The position numbers were made by a program, and so were the translations under genes. From positions 1 through 53,500 of the forward strand of contig JAEWMQ010000043.1 of the NCBI GenBank assembly GCA_023393125.1: a stretch of DNA of 53,500 nucleotides, in the 5' to 3' direction. The DNA comes from Bacillota bacterium (GTDB taxonomy: Bacteria > Bacillota > Clostridia > Lachnospirales > Cellulosilyticaceae). The notes under the pieces were generated by a model. The model had not been told where the DNA came from, made no database searches, and saw nothing but the letters and a program-made list of their open reading frames with translations. Positions within the stretch are counted from its first letter, which is position 1. Each line of letters starts with the position of its first letter. Positions 42,174 through 50,698 of the stretch are shown here, one piece after another.

Positions 42174-42330
42174 ACAGGTTCTAATGTGATGTTAGATTAA
42201 AAGGGAAGAGGGGTGAAATTCCCACGCAGTCCCGCTGCTGTAAATGAGGAGTATTACTTAATAAGCCACTAAGAAAACATTCTTGGGAAGGAGAGTAATA
42301 TGATGAAGCATGAGCCAGAAGACCTACCTG
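42174..42330 (+). promoter_or_regulatory. Cobalamin riboswitch
   Basis: The class consensus is complete: AAAAGGGAA, GGGTGAAATTCCC, the B12 box core CGCAGTCCCGCTGCTGTAA, GCCACT, TGGGAAGG and GAGCCAGAAGACCTACCTG. It controls the cob operon starting at 42500 by feedback from adenosylcobalamin, with the terminator at 42418 as probable expression platform. Confidence 0.97.
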
Positions 42331-42417
42331 TTTAGCCATACGCCATATTCTGCGAGGACAGGAGGTAAAAATATGAGATTTTCTGCATGTGTACCTATGT
42401 AAAAAATCTAGATATTT

Positions 42418-42456
42418 AGCCGTCTTAGTAGTTTTATCTACCTAGATGGCTTTTTT
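42418..42456 (+). terminator. Riboswitch expression-platform terminator
   Basis: AGCCGTCTTAGTAG pairs with CTACCTAGATGGCT (two internal mismatches), followed by six Ts, between the aptamer and cbiM. Confidence 0.82.
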
Positions 42457-42499
42457 GAGTGGTTTACAAAATAATGAGTGAACTATGAGGAGAGGATTT

Positions 42500-43279
42500 A
42501 TGATGAAAAAAAGATTGTATTATTTAGCTGTTTTTTGTGTGATGTTAGGTCTTTTGACTATTAATGTGTCAGCAATGCATATTATGGAAGGCTTTTTGCC
42601 GCCGGCATGGAGTATCTGCTGGAGTTTAATATGTTTTCCTTTTATTGTAGGGGGGCTATTAGCTATCAAAAAGTTGTTTAAAGAAGATCCTAAAAGCAAA
42701 TTATTGCTAGCAATGGTAGGGGCTTTTGCATTTATTTTATCAGCTTTAAAGCTGCCATCAGTGACAGGTAGTTGCTCTCATGCAACGGGAGTGGGCTTAG
42801 GTGCTATTTTATTTGGTCCATTAGTGATGGCAGTGATCGGAACTATTGTTTTATTATTTCAAGCACTTTTATTAGCTCATGGTGGCATTACGACTTTAGG
42901 TGCTAATGTTTTTTCTATGGCTATTGTAGGTCCATTTGTTGCTTTTGGTGTTTATAAGTTGGTGCGAAAAATGAAAGGTTCTGAAGGAATTGCTATTTTT
43001 ATGGCAGCATTTTTAGGAGATTTATTAACTTATATAGTTACTTCTTTTCAATTGGCTATGGCATTTCCATCAGAAATAGGAGGATTTAATGCATCACTTG
43101 TCAAATTTTTAAGTATTTTTGCTATGACCCAATTACCGTTGGCTATTAGTGAAGGCTTACTTACTGTTGTAGTCATTAATATGCTAAAAAAATACAGTGA
43201 AGAAGGTATCATTTGCTTGGGTAGACTTTCAAAAGGGGGAAATAAAAATGAGAAGAAACCAATCGCGAGGCAAAATTAA
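42500..43279 (+). CDS. cbiM: CbiM, cobalt ECF-type transporter substrate-specific subunit
   Basis: 259 residues from ATG 42500, after AGGAGAGG; the ATG at 42485 overlaps that site. A signal peptide ends at VSA, leaving the mature N-terminus MHIMEGFLPP, whose Met-His start coordinates Co2+ in this family. Later motifs are SVTGSCSHATGVGLGAILFGP and LLLAHGGITTLGANVFSMAI. It is a seven-helix membrane protein that takes up Co2+ with CbiN, CbiQ and CbiO. First gene behind the B12 riboswitch; its 3' end overlaps cbiN by 32 bases. Confidence 0.96.
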   Translation: MMKKRLYYLAVFCVMLGLLTINVSAMHIMEGFLPPAWSICWSLICFPFIVGGLLAIKKLFKEDPKSKLLLAMVGAFAFILSALKLPSVTGSCSHATGVGLGAILFGPLVMAVIGTIVLLFQALLLAHGGITTLGANVFSMAIVGPFVAFGVYKLVRKMKGSEGIAIFMAAFLGDLLTYIVTSFQLAMAFPSEIGGFNASLVKFLSIFAMTQLPLAISEGLLTVVVINMLKKYSEEGIICLGRLSKGGNKNEKKPIARQN

Positions 43280-43556
43280 TCTTTTATTGATAGGAATGGT
43301 TATTTTATTGAGTCTAGCCCCACTCTTTATTGCCAAAGATGCAGCATTTAGTGGTGCAGATGGTGAGGCAGAAGGCGCTATTATCGAAATTGCTACTCAT
43401 TATGAACCGTGGTTTGAGCCGATTATAGAGCCAGCTAGTGGAGAAATTGAAAGCTTACTTTTTGCACTACAAGCAGCTATTGGGGCAGGTGTATTGGCTT
43501 ATGGTTTTGGTTATTTACATGGACTTAGCAAAAAAGTAGTAAAAGGAGATAAGTAA
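43248..43556 (+). CDS. cbiN: CbiN, cobalt transporter accessory subunit
   Basis: 102 residues from ATG 43248, 8 bases after AAAGGGGG. Two membrane helices flank an extracellular loop: LLLIGMVILLSLAPLF, then FSGADGEAEGAIIEI, HYEPWFEPI and a second helix SLLFALQAAIGAGVLAYGFG. The ADGEAE and W-x-x-P loop elements are CbiN-typical. It stimulates Co2+ transport by CbiM. Stop and next start overlap (TAATG). Confidence 0.94.
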   Translation: MRRNQSRGKINLLLIGMVILLSLAPLFIAKDAAFSGADGEAEGAIIEIATHYEPWFEPIIEPASGEIESLLFALQAAIGAGVLAYGFGYLHGLSKKVVKGDK

Positions 43557-44332
43557 TGGGAGCTATTGATAAGTGCACCTATCTTTCAAATCTTAGATTG
43601 ATGGACCCCGTTCAAAAAATGATATTATTTTTGACGACATTAGGTTTATGCCTAGTAAGCAAAAGTATTTTACTATATCTCTTGGTTATAGTGCTGATAG
43701 GGTATTTAGTAGTTGGAGTTGGAGGAACACCTTGGGGTATTTATATAAAATGTTTTTTTATTCCGTTTACATTTTTGCTTTTAAGTTTAATAACGATTGT
43801 TTTAGAGGTTGGAAATGAAGGCAGTATTTTTTTATATAAAATACCTCTACTTTCTATGTACATAGGCATGACAAAGGAAGGGATAGGGCAAGGGCTTAAC
43901 TTGTTTTTTAAAGTCATGGCTTCAGTGACATGCCTTTATGGTCTTTCACTTTCTACGCCTATTACAGACCTTTTGAAAGGACTTAAAGTACTTAAATGTC
44001 CAGATTTCCTGATAGAACTTATGGCTTTAATTTATCGTTTTATATTTGTATTAGTAGAGGGTGTTACAATCATGCGATATGCACAAGAAAGTCGCTTAGG
44101 TTATCAGCATTTTAAAACAGGAGTGCGCTCTTTTGGCGTGCTCCTCTCAAGTAGTTTATTACAGGCTTTAAAGATGAGTGAGCAGCTTTATATTGCTTTA
44201 GAAGCAAGAGGCTATACAGGGAGTCTTCAAGTGCTTAATCATGAGCGTTATTGGAAAGTACCTTATTATAAAATCATATTGTTAGAAAGCATTTTTTTGC
44301 TAGCTATTGCCATAGATAAATGGTTTATTTAG
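43556..44332 (+). CDS. cbiQ: CbiQ, ECF transporter T component
   Basis: 258 residues, about five membrane helices, ending in the two short coupling-helix motifs of T components, AQESRLGY and ALEARGYTG (A-R-G type), that contact the ATPase. It links CbiM to the CbiO ATPase domain. It begins on the cbiN stop codon, showing translational coupling. Confidence 0.93.
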   Translation: MGAIDKCTYLSNLRLMDPVQKMILFLTTLGLCLVSKSILLYLLVIVLIGYLVVGVGGTPWGIYIKCFFIPFTFLLLSLITIVLEVGNEGSIFLYKIPLLSMYIGMTKEGIGQGLNLFFKVMASVTCLYGLSLSTPITDLLKGLKVLKCPDFLIELMALIYRFIFVLVEGVTIMRYAQESRLGYQHFKTGVRSFGVLLSSSLLQALKMSEQLYIALEARGYTGSLQVLNHERYWKVPYYKIILLESIFLLAIAIDKWFI

Positions 44333-44342
44333 GGGGAATAAG

Positions 44343-46334
44343 ATGAGTGAGGTGATACTTGAAACAAAGGATTTAGGATTTTGCTATTTGGATGGAACAA
44401 AAGCTTTAGAAGCTATTTGCATTCAAATTGAAAAAGGAAAAACCATAGGAGTATTAGGTGGAAATGGTGCAGGTAAAACGACTCTTTTTTTGCAATTGAA
44501 CGGGATTTATCAACCTTCACAAGGGCAAGTTTTTTATAAAGGTTATCCTATTAGCTATAAAAAACAAGTATTAAGTAAACTTAAGCAATCAGTAGGCATT
44601 GTATTTCAAAACCCAGATCATCAACTTTTTTCTGCTAGTGTGTACGAAGACGTTTCCTTTGGGGTGATAAATTTAGGAATCTCAGAAGAAGAGGTAAGAA
44701 AGCGCGTAGAAAGAGCACTCATCCAAACAGGAATGGAAGCATTTTCTCATAAACCTACTCATAGTTTAAGTTATGGACAAAAAAAGCGTGTTGCTTTGGC
44801 AGGTGTATTAGCTATGGAGCCCGAAGTCCTTATTCTAGATGAACCTACAGCCGGACTAGACCCTAATGGTGTTAGTGAAATGATGCATCTTATTAGAGAG
44901 ATACAGAAAAAGTCTCAGCTGGCAGTTGTTTTATCAACGCATGATATTGATTTAGTTCCTCTTTATTGTGACTATGTGTATGTCCTAAGTGAAGGGCATA
45001 TCATAAAGGAAGGAATCCCCGAACAAGTATTTGCAAAACCAGAAGAACTTAGAAAAGTTCATCTTAGAACCACACGTATAGCACATCTTATGGAAATATT
45101 AAAACAAAAAGACGGACTGCCAATCACTTATTTAGCAACAACTATTAAAACTGCAAGGGCAATGCTTAAGCAAATTTACTTAAATGAAAAAAGAGAATAT
45201 GTGGTTAAAGGTAAGAAAGCTTTAAAATATGGTTATACCACAGGTTCTTGTGCTGCTGCAGCCGCAAAAGCAAGTACTCAGATACTCCTTTCCCAAAAAG
45301 ATATAGATCATATAGAACTGATGACACCAAAAGGTGTGTTAATTCAATTAGAAGTAAAAACCTATAGACATGCAGAGGACTATGTAACATGTGGGGTTAT
45401 AAAAAATGCAGGAGACGATCCAGATGTGACAGATGGCATGACTATTTATGCTACTGTTTCAAAGGCAAGTCATGAGACTATTAGGTTAGATGGGGGCTGT
45501 GGTATTGGGCGTGTTACTAAGCCTGGTCTTAAAGTGGCAGTGGGAGAAGCGGCAATTAATCCTATACCTCGAAAAATAATTATAGATGAGGTAAAAGAAA
45601 TATGTGAGTTATGGGCATATAAAGGCGGGCTTGATATTGTGATTGAAGCACCAGAAGGCATAGAAGTAGCGAAGAAAACATTTAATGGACGTTTAGGCAT
45701 TGAGGGAGGAATCTCTATTCTGGGAACCTCAGGTATTGTAGAACCTATGAGTGAAAAGGCTATTATTGAGACTATTTATGCGCAAATGGATATGCTAAAA
45801 GCTAATGGCTATAATGATCTAGTGATTTGCCCTGGTAATTATGGTACGGATTTTACGACTATGCATTTAGAAATACCAGAGTATTGGGTTGTTAAATGTA
45901 GTAATTTTATAGGAGAGACGTTAGATTATGCAGTTTATTTAGGATTTGAGCGTATTCTGATGGTAGGTCATGTAGGCAAATTTATTAAATTAGCAGCAGG
46001 TATTATGAATACACATTCTCAGTATGCAGATGGGCGTATGGAGATTTTGTATGCTCATGCAGCTAAAATAGGTGGTTCTAAAAAAACGATGGATGCATTA
46101 TGGGAGAGTATCACGGCAGATGAGGCGATAAGCATTTTGAAAGAAGAGGGAATTTTAGAAGAGGTTATTAAAAGTATAATGAATAAAGTAAAAGAACATG
46201 TAGATTATCGTGTTAATAAGCAAATACCTGTTCAAGTGATGATGTTCTCTAATCTTTACGGCTTAATAGGGAGTTTTGAGGATAGGCAGTGGATTACACA
46301 AAAAGTAAAGGAGGCTTTTCAGTATGAAAGGTAA
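44343..46334 (+). CDS. CbiO-CbiD fusion: cobalt ABC ATPase joined to cobalt-precorrin-5B C1-methyltransferase
   Basis: 663 residues in one frame. Residues 1-about 280 are CbiO: Walker A GGNGAGKTT, Q-loop VFQNPDHQLFSASVYEDVSFG, signature LSYGQKKRVALAGVL, Walker B VLILDEPTAGLD and switch THDIDLV. Residues about 290-663 are CbiD: GYTTGSCAAAAAKAST, NAGDDPDVTDG, GGCGIGRVTKPGL, VCPGNYGTDF-like ICPGNYGTDFTT, and GHVGKFIKLAAGIMNTHS. There is no stop or clear ribosome site between them; a GTG near 45200 has only a weak upstream purine run. Thus the importer ATPase and a ring-methylation enzyme appear to be one polypeptide. Usually these are two genes. Confidence 0.93.
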   Translation: MSEVILETKDLGFCYLDGTKALEAICIQIEKGKTIGVLGGNGAGKTTLFLQLNGIYQPSQGQVFYKGYPISYKKQVLSKLKQSVGIVFQNPDHQLFSASVYEDVSFGVINLGISEEEVRKRVERALIQTGMEAFSHKPTHSLSYGQKKRVALAGVLAMEPEVLILDEPTAGLDPNGVSEMMHLIREIQKKSQLAVVLSTHDIDLVPLYCDYVYVLSEGHIIKEGIPEQVFAKPEELRKVHLRTTRIAHLMEILKQKDGLPITYLATTIKTARAMLKQIYLNEKREYVVKGKKALKYGYTTGSCAAAAAKASTQILLSQKDIDHIELMTPKGVLIQLEVKTYRHAEDYVTCGVIKNAGDDPDVTDGMTIYATVSKASHETIRLDGGCGIGRVTKPGLKVAVGEAAINPIPRKIIIDEVKEICELWAYKGGLDIVIEAPEGIEVAKKTFNGRLGIEGGISILGTSGIVEPMSEKAIIETIYAQMDMLKANGYNDLVICPGNYGTDFTTMHLEIPEYWVVKCSNFIGETLDYAVYLGFERILMVGHVGKFIKLAAGIMNTHSQYADGRMEILYAHAAKIGGSKKTMDALWESITADEAISILKEEGILEEVIKSIMNKVKEHVDYRVNKQIPVQVMMFSNLYGLIGSFEDRQWITQKVKEAFQYER

Positions 46335-47013
46335 ATTATATGGTATAGGGGTGGGACCTGGAGATCCTAAGTTAATTACCTATAAAGCAGTTGAGCGGAT
46401 TCAATTGACACCTGTTATTGCTGTACCAACCAGCGGAGAAAATAGACAAATAGCTTTGCAAATAGTAGAACCCTATTTATCCCATCAAGAGATTCTAAGT
46501 TGTTATATGCCTATGACACGTAATAAAGAAGACCTGTCTATCATTCATCAATGCTGCGCCGATCAGATACAAGTGTATTTGGATGAAGGGAAAGATGTAG
46601 CTTTTTTAACTTTAGGTGACCCTACCGTTTACTCCACCTACATATACATTCACAAGCATATTGTCAGTCGAGGTTATGAGGCTAGCATTATCCCCGGTGT
46701 ACCATCTTTTTGCGCTGTGGCAGCTAAGCTGGGTAGTGCCCTTTGTGAAGAAGGTGAAATGTTACATATTATCCCTGCATCCTATGAAGGAACTGAAGCA
46801 GCATTAGAACTTAAAGGCAATAAAGTATTAATGAAAACAGGAAAATCATTGAAAAAAGTGATTGCGTTATTAAAAGAAAAAGGGCTTTGTGAAGTGGCAC
46901 AAATGGTCAGTCGCTGTGGTATGAAAGAGGAAAAAATATATCATACATTAGAAAGGGCAGAAGAAGAGAGTAGTTATTTTTCAATTGTTGTTGTTAAGGA
47001 GGCTAAGCAATGA
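46324..47013 (+). CDS. cbiL: CbiL, cobalt-precorrin-2 C20-methyltransferase
   Basis: 229 residues, tetrapyrrole methylase fold: GIGVGPGDPKLITYKAVERI at the start, AFLTLGDPTVYSTYIYI (SAM loop) and IIPGVPSFCAVAAKLG. The N-terminal PVIAVPTSGENRQIALQIV and MPMTRNK segments are CbiL/CobI features. It adds methyl at C20 of cobalt-precorrin-2. The gene overlaps the fusion gene by 11 bases, with AAGGAGG just inside its end. Confidence 0.94.
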   Translation: MKGKLYGIGVGPGDPKLITYKAVERIQLTPVIAVPTSGENRQIALQIVEPYLSHQEILSCYMPMTRNKEDLSIIHQCCADQIQVYLDEGKDVAFLTLGDPTVYSTYIYIHKHIVSRGYEASIIPGVPSFCAVAAKLGSALCEEGEMLHIIPASYEGTEAALELKGNKVLMKTGKSLKKVIALLKEKGLCEVAQMVSRCGMKEEKIYHTLERAEEESSYFSIVVVKEAKQ

Positions 47014-47777
47014 TTCATTTTGTAGGAGCTGGACCAGGAGCTATAGACTTAATCACAGTAAAAGGAAAAAGTTTATTGGAGCAAACAGATGTCATCATCT
47101 ATGCAGGTTCTTTAGTTAATCCTCAATTACTGGATTATACAAAAGCATTTTGTGAAATCCATGATAGTGCAAAAATGACTTTAGAAGAAGTGATAGAGGT
47201 AATGGAAGAAGCCTATTCTAAAGGGAAGGATGTGGTAAGGCTTCATACAGGAGATCCCAGTATTTATGGAGCAATCCGTGAACAAATGGATTTATTAGAA
47301 GTAAGGCAAATACCGTATGAAATAATACCGGGTGTCAGTTCTTTTTGCGGTGCAGCAGCAACATTAAAAGCAGAGTATACATTACCTCATGTCAGTCAAA
47401 CAGTTATCTTGACAAGACTAGGGGGAAGAACACCTGTACCACCATTAGAGGAGATGAGCCTTTTAGCTAGCCATCATACAACAATGGCTATTTTCCTAAG
47501 TGTAGGCATGGCAGATGAATTAAAAAAATGCCTTGTTAAAGGGGGGTATTCTTTAGATACGCCAGTTGCTATTGTGTATAAGGCAACATGGCCAGATGAA
47601 AAAGTATATAGAGGAACGGTTGGTACTTTAGAGGCAGTCGTACGTGAAAATAAGTTAACAAAGACAGCACTTATTTTAGTAGGTCCCTTTTTAGAAGCCG
47701 ACTATGAGCGTTCTTGCCTTTATCATCCGGATTTCACTCATGGTTTTAGAGAGGGCAGTTTATGCAAATCAGAATAG
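47010..47777 (+). CDS. cbiF: CbiF, cobalt-precorrin-4 C11-methyltransferase
   Basis: 255 residues. VGAGPGAIDLITVKG, IYAGSLVNPQLLDY, VVRLHTGDPSIYGAIREQMD and IPGVSSFCGAAATLKAEYTLP, then LTRLGGRTPVPPLEEM, are diagnostic of CbiF/CobM. It methylates C11 in the ring-contraction sequence. ATGA overlap with cbiL. Confidence 0.96.
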   Translation: MIHFVGAGPGAIDLITVKGKSLLEQTDVIIYAGSLVNPQLLDYTKAFCEIHDSAKMTLEEVIEVMEEAYSKGKDVVRLHTGDPSIYGAIREQMDLLEVRQIPYEIIPGVSSFCGAAATLKAEYTLPHVSQTVILTRLGGRTPVPPLEEMSLLASHHTTMAIFLSVGMADELKKCLVKGGYSLDTPVAIVYKATWPDEKVYRGTVGTLEAVVRENKLTKTALILVGPFLEADYERSCLYHPDFTHGFREGSLCKSE

Positions 47778-48799
47778 TTGCATTTACTAAGCAAGGTGTG
47801 GAACTAGCAAAAGGTATATTGCATCAATTAAGGGAGTGTAGTAATCACCAAGTAAAAGTTTATACATTAGAAAAATACTGTAATGCTTCTGTAGTTTTAC
47901 CTATTGGTAAAAGTTTAAATAAGTGGACAGAAGAAGGTTTTAAAGAAAGTCAGGCACTTGTTTTTATAGGTGCAACAGGAATAGCAGTAAGAGCAATTGC
48001 TCCTTTTGTTAAAGATAAGTATAAAGATCCAGCCATTGTCGTATTAGATGAAAAGGGGAAATATGTTATTTCTCTTTTATCAGGGCATGTGGGAGGTGCT
48101 AATAAGTTAGCAAAGCAAGTGGCAGAGCTTACTGAAGGTACTGCTATTATTTCCACAGCGACAGATGTAAATGGCTTATTTGCAGTAGATGAATGGGCTA
48201 AAGAACGGGGCTATCATGTGAGAAATCCAGAAGGCATAAAGCTTTTAGCAGCAACACTTTTAAAAGGGGAAAAGGTAAAGCTTAAAACTTCCTTTCAAAT
48301 AGAAGGCAATTTACCAAGACAATTCACACTAGCTGAAGAGGGAAGCTATGTGCTGGAAATCACAACTCATCTTAATAAAGAGAAAGAAAGCTTACAGGTG
48401 GTACCACCTATTATAACGCTGGGTATAGGGTGTAAAAGAGGAACCTCCATGGAAGCAATAGAAACATTCATAGGGGATACTTTAAAAGAAGCTAATGTGT
48501 GTATAGAAGCAGTAGGCAGTATAGCCACGATTGAACTTAAGAAAGATGAAGAAGGTCTATTAGCTGTTGCAAGGAAGTATCATTGGCCTATTTATTTTCA
48601 TACAAGTGAGACATTGATGCAGCTACCAGGGAATTTTTCAAGCTCATTATTTGTTGAGCGTGTTACTAAAGTTGACAATGTATGTGAACGCGCAGCAGTA
48701 GCTACAAGTGGTGGGAGACTTATTGTAAAAAAGAAAAAGAGTAATGGTATTACCATTGCTCTTGCACAACCACCCTTTGTACTTGAGTGGGATGATTAA
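47762..48799 (+). CDS. cbiG: CbiG, cobalt-precorrin-5A hydrolase
   Basis: 345 residues. N-terminal domain with ALVFIGATGIAVRAIAPFVK and VISLLSGHVGGANKLAKQVA, and C-terminal CobE-like domain with ITLGIGCKRGTSMEAIETFI and a VCERAAVATSGGRLIVKK end. CbiG opens the lactone of cobalt-precorrin-5A and releases the two-carbon fragment as acetaldehyde. It overlaps cbiF by 16 bases. Confidence 0.95.
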   Translation: MQIRIVAFTKQGVELAKGILHQLRECSNHQVKVYTLEKYCNASVVLPIGKSLNKWTEEGFKESQALVFIGATGIAVRAIAPFVKDKYKDPAIVVLDEKGKYVISLLSGHVGGANKLAKQVAELTEGTAIISTATDVNGLFAVDEWAKERGYHVRNPEGIKLLAATLLKGEKVKLKTSFQIEGNLPRQFTLAEEGSYVLEITTHLNKEKESLQVVPPIITLGIGCKRGTSMEAIETFIGDTLKEANVCIEAVGSIATIELKKDEEGLLAVARKYHWPIYFHTSETLMQLPGNFSSSLFVERVTKVDNVCERAAVATSGGRLIVKKKKSNGITIALAQPPFVLEWDD

Positions 48800-48818
48800 T
48801 GAGGGGAGATAAAGAAAA

Positions 48819-49553
48819 ATGAAATTGTATGTAGTTGGTATTGGACCAGGTAATTGGGAAGAGATGACGCCACGTGCTAGAAAAGCTTTAGAAGCAAGTG
48901 ATGTCATTGTAGGTTATACAGTATATATTGATTTAATAAAAGCCTTATTTGAAGATAAACGTATATTAACCACACCAATGAAACAAGAAGTAGAGCGTTG
49001 CCGTATAGCTATTAATGAAGCACTAAAGGGGCAAACTGTTAGCGTGCTAGGAAGCGGTGATGCAGGGGTTTATGGACTAGCAGGTGTGATCTATGAAATG
49101 GCAGAATCTACTGAGCTAGAAATAGAAGTCATTCCTGGTATTACAGCAGCATGTTCTGCAGCAGCAGTATTAGGAGCGCCTCTTGTTCATGATTTTTGTA
49201 GTATAAGTCTAAGTGATTTATTAACACCTTGGGAAAAAATTGAGAAGCGTTTAAAAATGGCAGGTCAGGGGGATTTTGTTATATGCCTGTATAATCCCTC
49301 TAGCAAAAAAAGGTTTGATTATCTAAGAAAAGCTTGTGATTTATTATTAGAAATAAAAGGTGCTGATACACCTTGTGGTTATGTGCGCTATATAGGTAGA
49401 TCTGGGCAAGAGAAGACGATTTGTACATTAAGCGAATTAAGAGAGCGGCAAGTGGATATGTTTACAACGGTTATTATAGGTAATAGTGAAACCCAAATAC
49501 TTAAGAATAATCTTGTTACACCAAGAGGTTACCTAAAAGATGGAACGAGTTAA
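48819..49553 (+). CDS. cbiH: CbiH, cobalt-precorrin-3B C17-methyltransferase
   Basis: 244 residues. VVGIGPGNWEEMTPRARKAL, VIVGYTVYIDLIK, VSVLGSGDAGVYGLAGVIYE and IPGITAACSAAAVLGAPLVH, followed by SISLSDLLTPWEKIEKRL, are CbiH/CobJ signatures. It methylates C17 and contracts the ring. The C-terminal Fe-S extension seen in some clostridial CbiH60 proteins is absent. GGGGAG precedes the ATG. Confidence 0.95.
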   Translation: MKLYVVGIGPGNWEEMTPRARKALEASDVIVGYTVYIDLIKALFEDKRILTTPMKQEVERCRIAINEALKGQTVSVLGSGDAGVYGLAGVIYEMAESTELEIEVIPGITAACSAAAVLGAPLVHDFCSISLSDLLTPWEKIEKRLKMAGQGDFVICLYNPSSKKRFDYLRKACDLLLEIKGADTPCGYVRYIGRSGQEKTICTLSELRERQVDMFTTVIIGNSETQILKNNLVTPRGYLKDGTS

Positions 49554-50328
49554 GATACTTCTATTTGCAGGAACCACGGAAGGAAGAGAGTTGGCAATAT
49601 TTTTAAAAGAACAAAATGTAAACCTAACGATTTATGTGGCTACTCAGTATGGCGCAGAGCTGCTTGAGTCAATCAAAGAGAATGTATTCTTTAAACGTCT
49701 AGACCAAGAGGCGATCCAAATAATCTTAGAACAAGAAAAGTATGATGTGGTAGTAGATGCCACTCATCCTTTTGCGACGTTAGTAACGCATCATATTAAG
49801 AGGGCATGTGCACAGACAAATACAGCTTATATTAGGATTATTAGATCTAGTAGAGAAATGAAAAATATTGTGAGGGTAGGTTCTATAGAAGAAGCTGTTA
49901 ATTACCTTAAGGAGAAGGATGGAAATATTTTATTAACAACAGGAAGTAAGGTTTTAGAACCTTTTACTCAATTACCCTACTATAAAGAACGTATTTATAT
50001 TCGATTACTTCCTATAGGGGAGCATATTGAAAAATGTAGATTGCTAGGATTTCTTTCTTCGCATCTTATAGCTATGCAAGGACCCTTTTCACAAGAAATG
50101 AATGAGTCTCTTTTATCCCATACTCAGGCAAGTTACCTAGTAACCAAAGAATCAGGTACTCCAGGCGGTATAGAAGAAAAGATACAAGCTTGTCAAAAAA
50201 GAGGGGTACAAGTGATTATGATTAACAAACCCACAGAAGAAAATGGCTACTTGCTAGAAGAAGCCGAGCATATTTTGAATCAGCTTATTAAAAATAATAA
50301 AGTGATGAAGGGGAGGAATAAAGGATGA
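49540..50328 (+). CDS. cbiJ: CbiJ, cobalt-precorrin-6A reductase
   Basis: 262 residues. LLFAGTTEGRELAIFL (nucleotide loop), VVDATHPFATLVTHHIKRAC, ILLTTGSKVLEPFTQL, AMQGPFSQEMNESLL and YLVTKESGTPGGIEEKIQAC are CbiJ/CobK motifs. It reduces the macrocycle with NAD(P)H. It overlaps cbiH by 14 bases. Confidence 0.95.
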   Translation: MERVKILLFAGTTEGRELAIFLKEQNVNLTIYVATQYGAELLESIKENVFFKRLDQEAIQIILEQEKYDVVVDATHPFATLVTHHIKRACAQTNTAYIRIIRSSREMKNIVRVGSIEEAVNYLKEKDGNILLTTGSKVLEPFTQLPYYKERIYIRLLPIGEHIEKCRLLGFLSSHLIAMQGPFSQEMNESLLSHTQASYLVTKESGTPGGIEEKIQACQKRGVQVIMINKPTEENGYLLEEAEHILNQLIKNNKVMKGRNKG

Positions 50329-50687
50329 AAGCAGTACTTGTTTTAGCCCATGGTAGTCGTGAGAAAAACACAGAGAAAACACTAGAGATGGTTGTGGAAG
50401 GTGTAAGAAAAAAATTAGATATAGGCCTTATAAGTGAAGCCTATTTACAATTTAGTGAAAAAAATATGGAAGCTGGTATTCAGGATTTGATGGCAAAAGG
50501 CGCTAAGGAAATTACGATTGTACCTTATTTTTTATTTGAAGGTGTACATATTAGAGAGGATATTCCAAGTGAAATAGATGGACTAAAGCAAAAGTATCCT
50601 AATATTAAAATACATTTTGGGAAAATACTTGGCAACGATGAACGGCTGATAGATATTTTAGTAGATCGTATACATGAAGCTATTTAA
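50325..50687 (+). CDS. cbiX: CbiX, short-form sirohydrochlorin cobaltochelatase
   Basis: 120 residues, the small homodimeric form. VLVLAHGSREKNTEKTLEMV and IVPYFLFEGVHIREDIPSEI each carry a metal-binding His. It inserts Co2+ into sirohydrochlorin (factor II), the entry to the anaerobic route. Its place in the operon together with the CbiMNQO importer fits early cobalt insertion. GGGGAGG precedes the ATG, with a 4-base overlap with cbiJ. Confidence 0.93.
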   Translation: MKAVLVLAHGSREKNTEKTLEMVVEGVRKKLDIGLISEAYLQFSEKNMEAGIQDLMAKGAKEITIVPYFLFEGVHIREDIPSEIDGLKQKYPNIKIHFGKILGNDERLIDILVDRIHEAI

Positions 50688-50698
50688 GGGAGGGTGCC

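Noticed and set aside
45190..45240. Separate start of CbiD within the fusion gene
   Set aside because: The frame is continuous, no stop intervenes, and only a weak purine run precedes the GTG, so a single fused product is the better reading.
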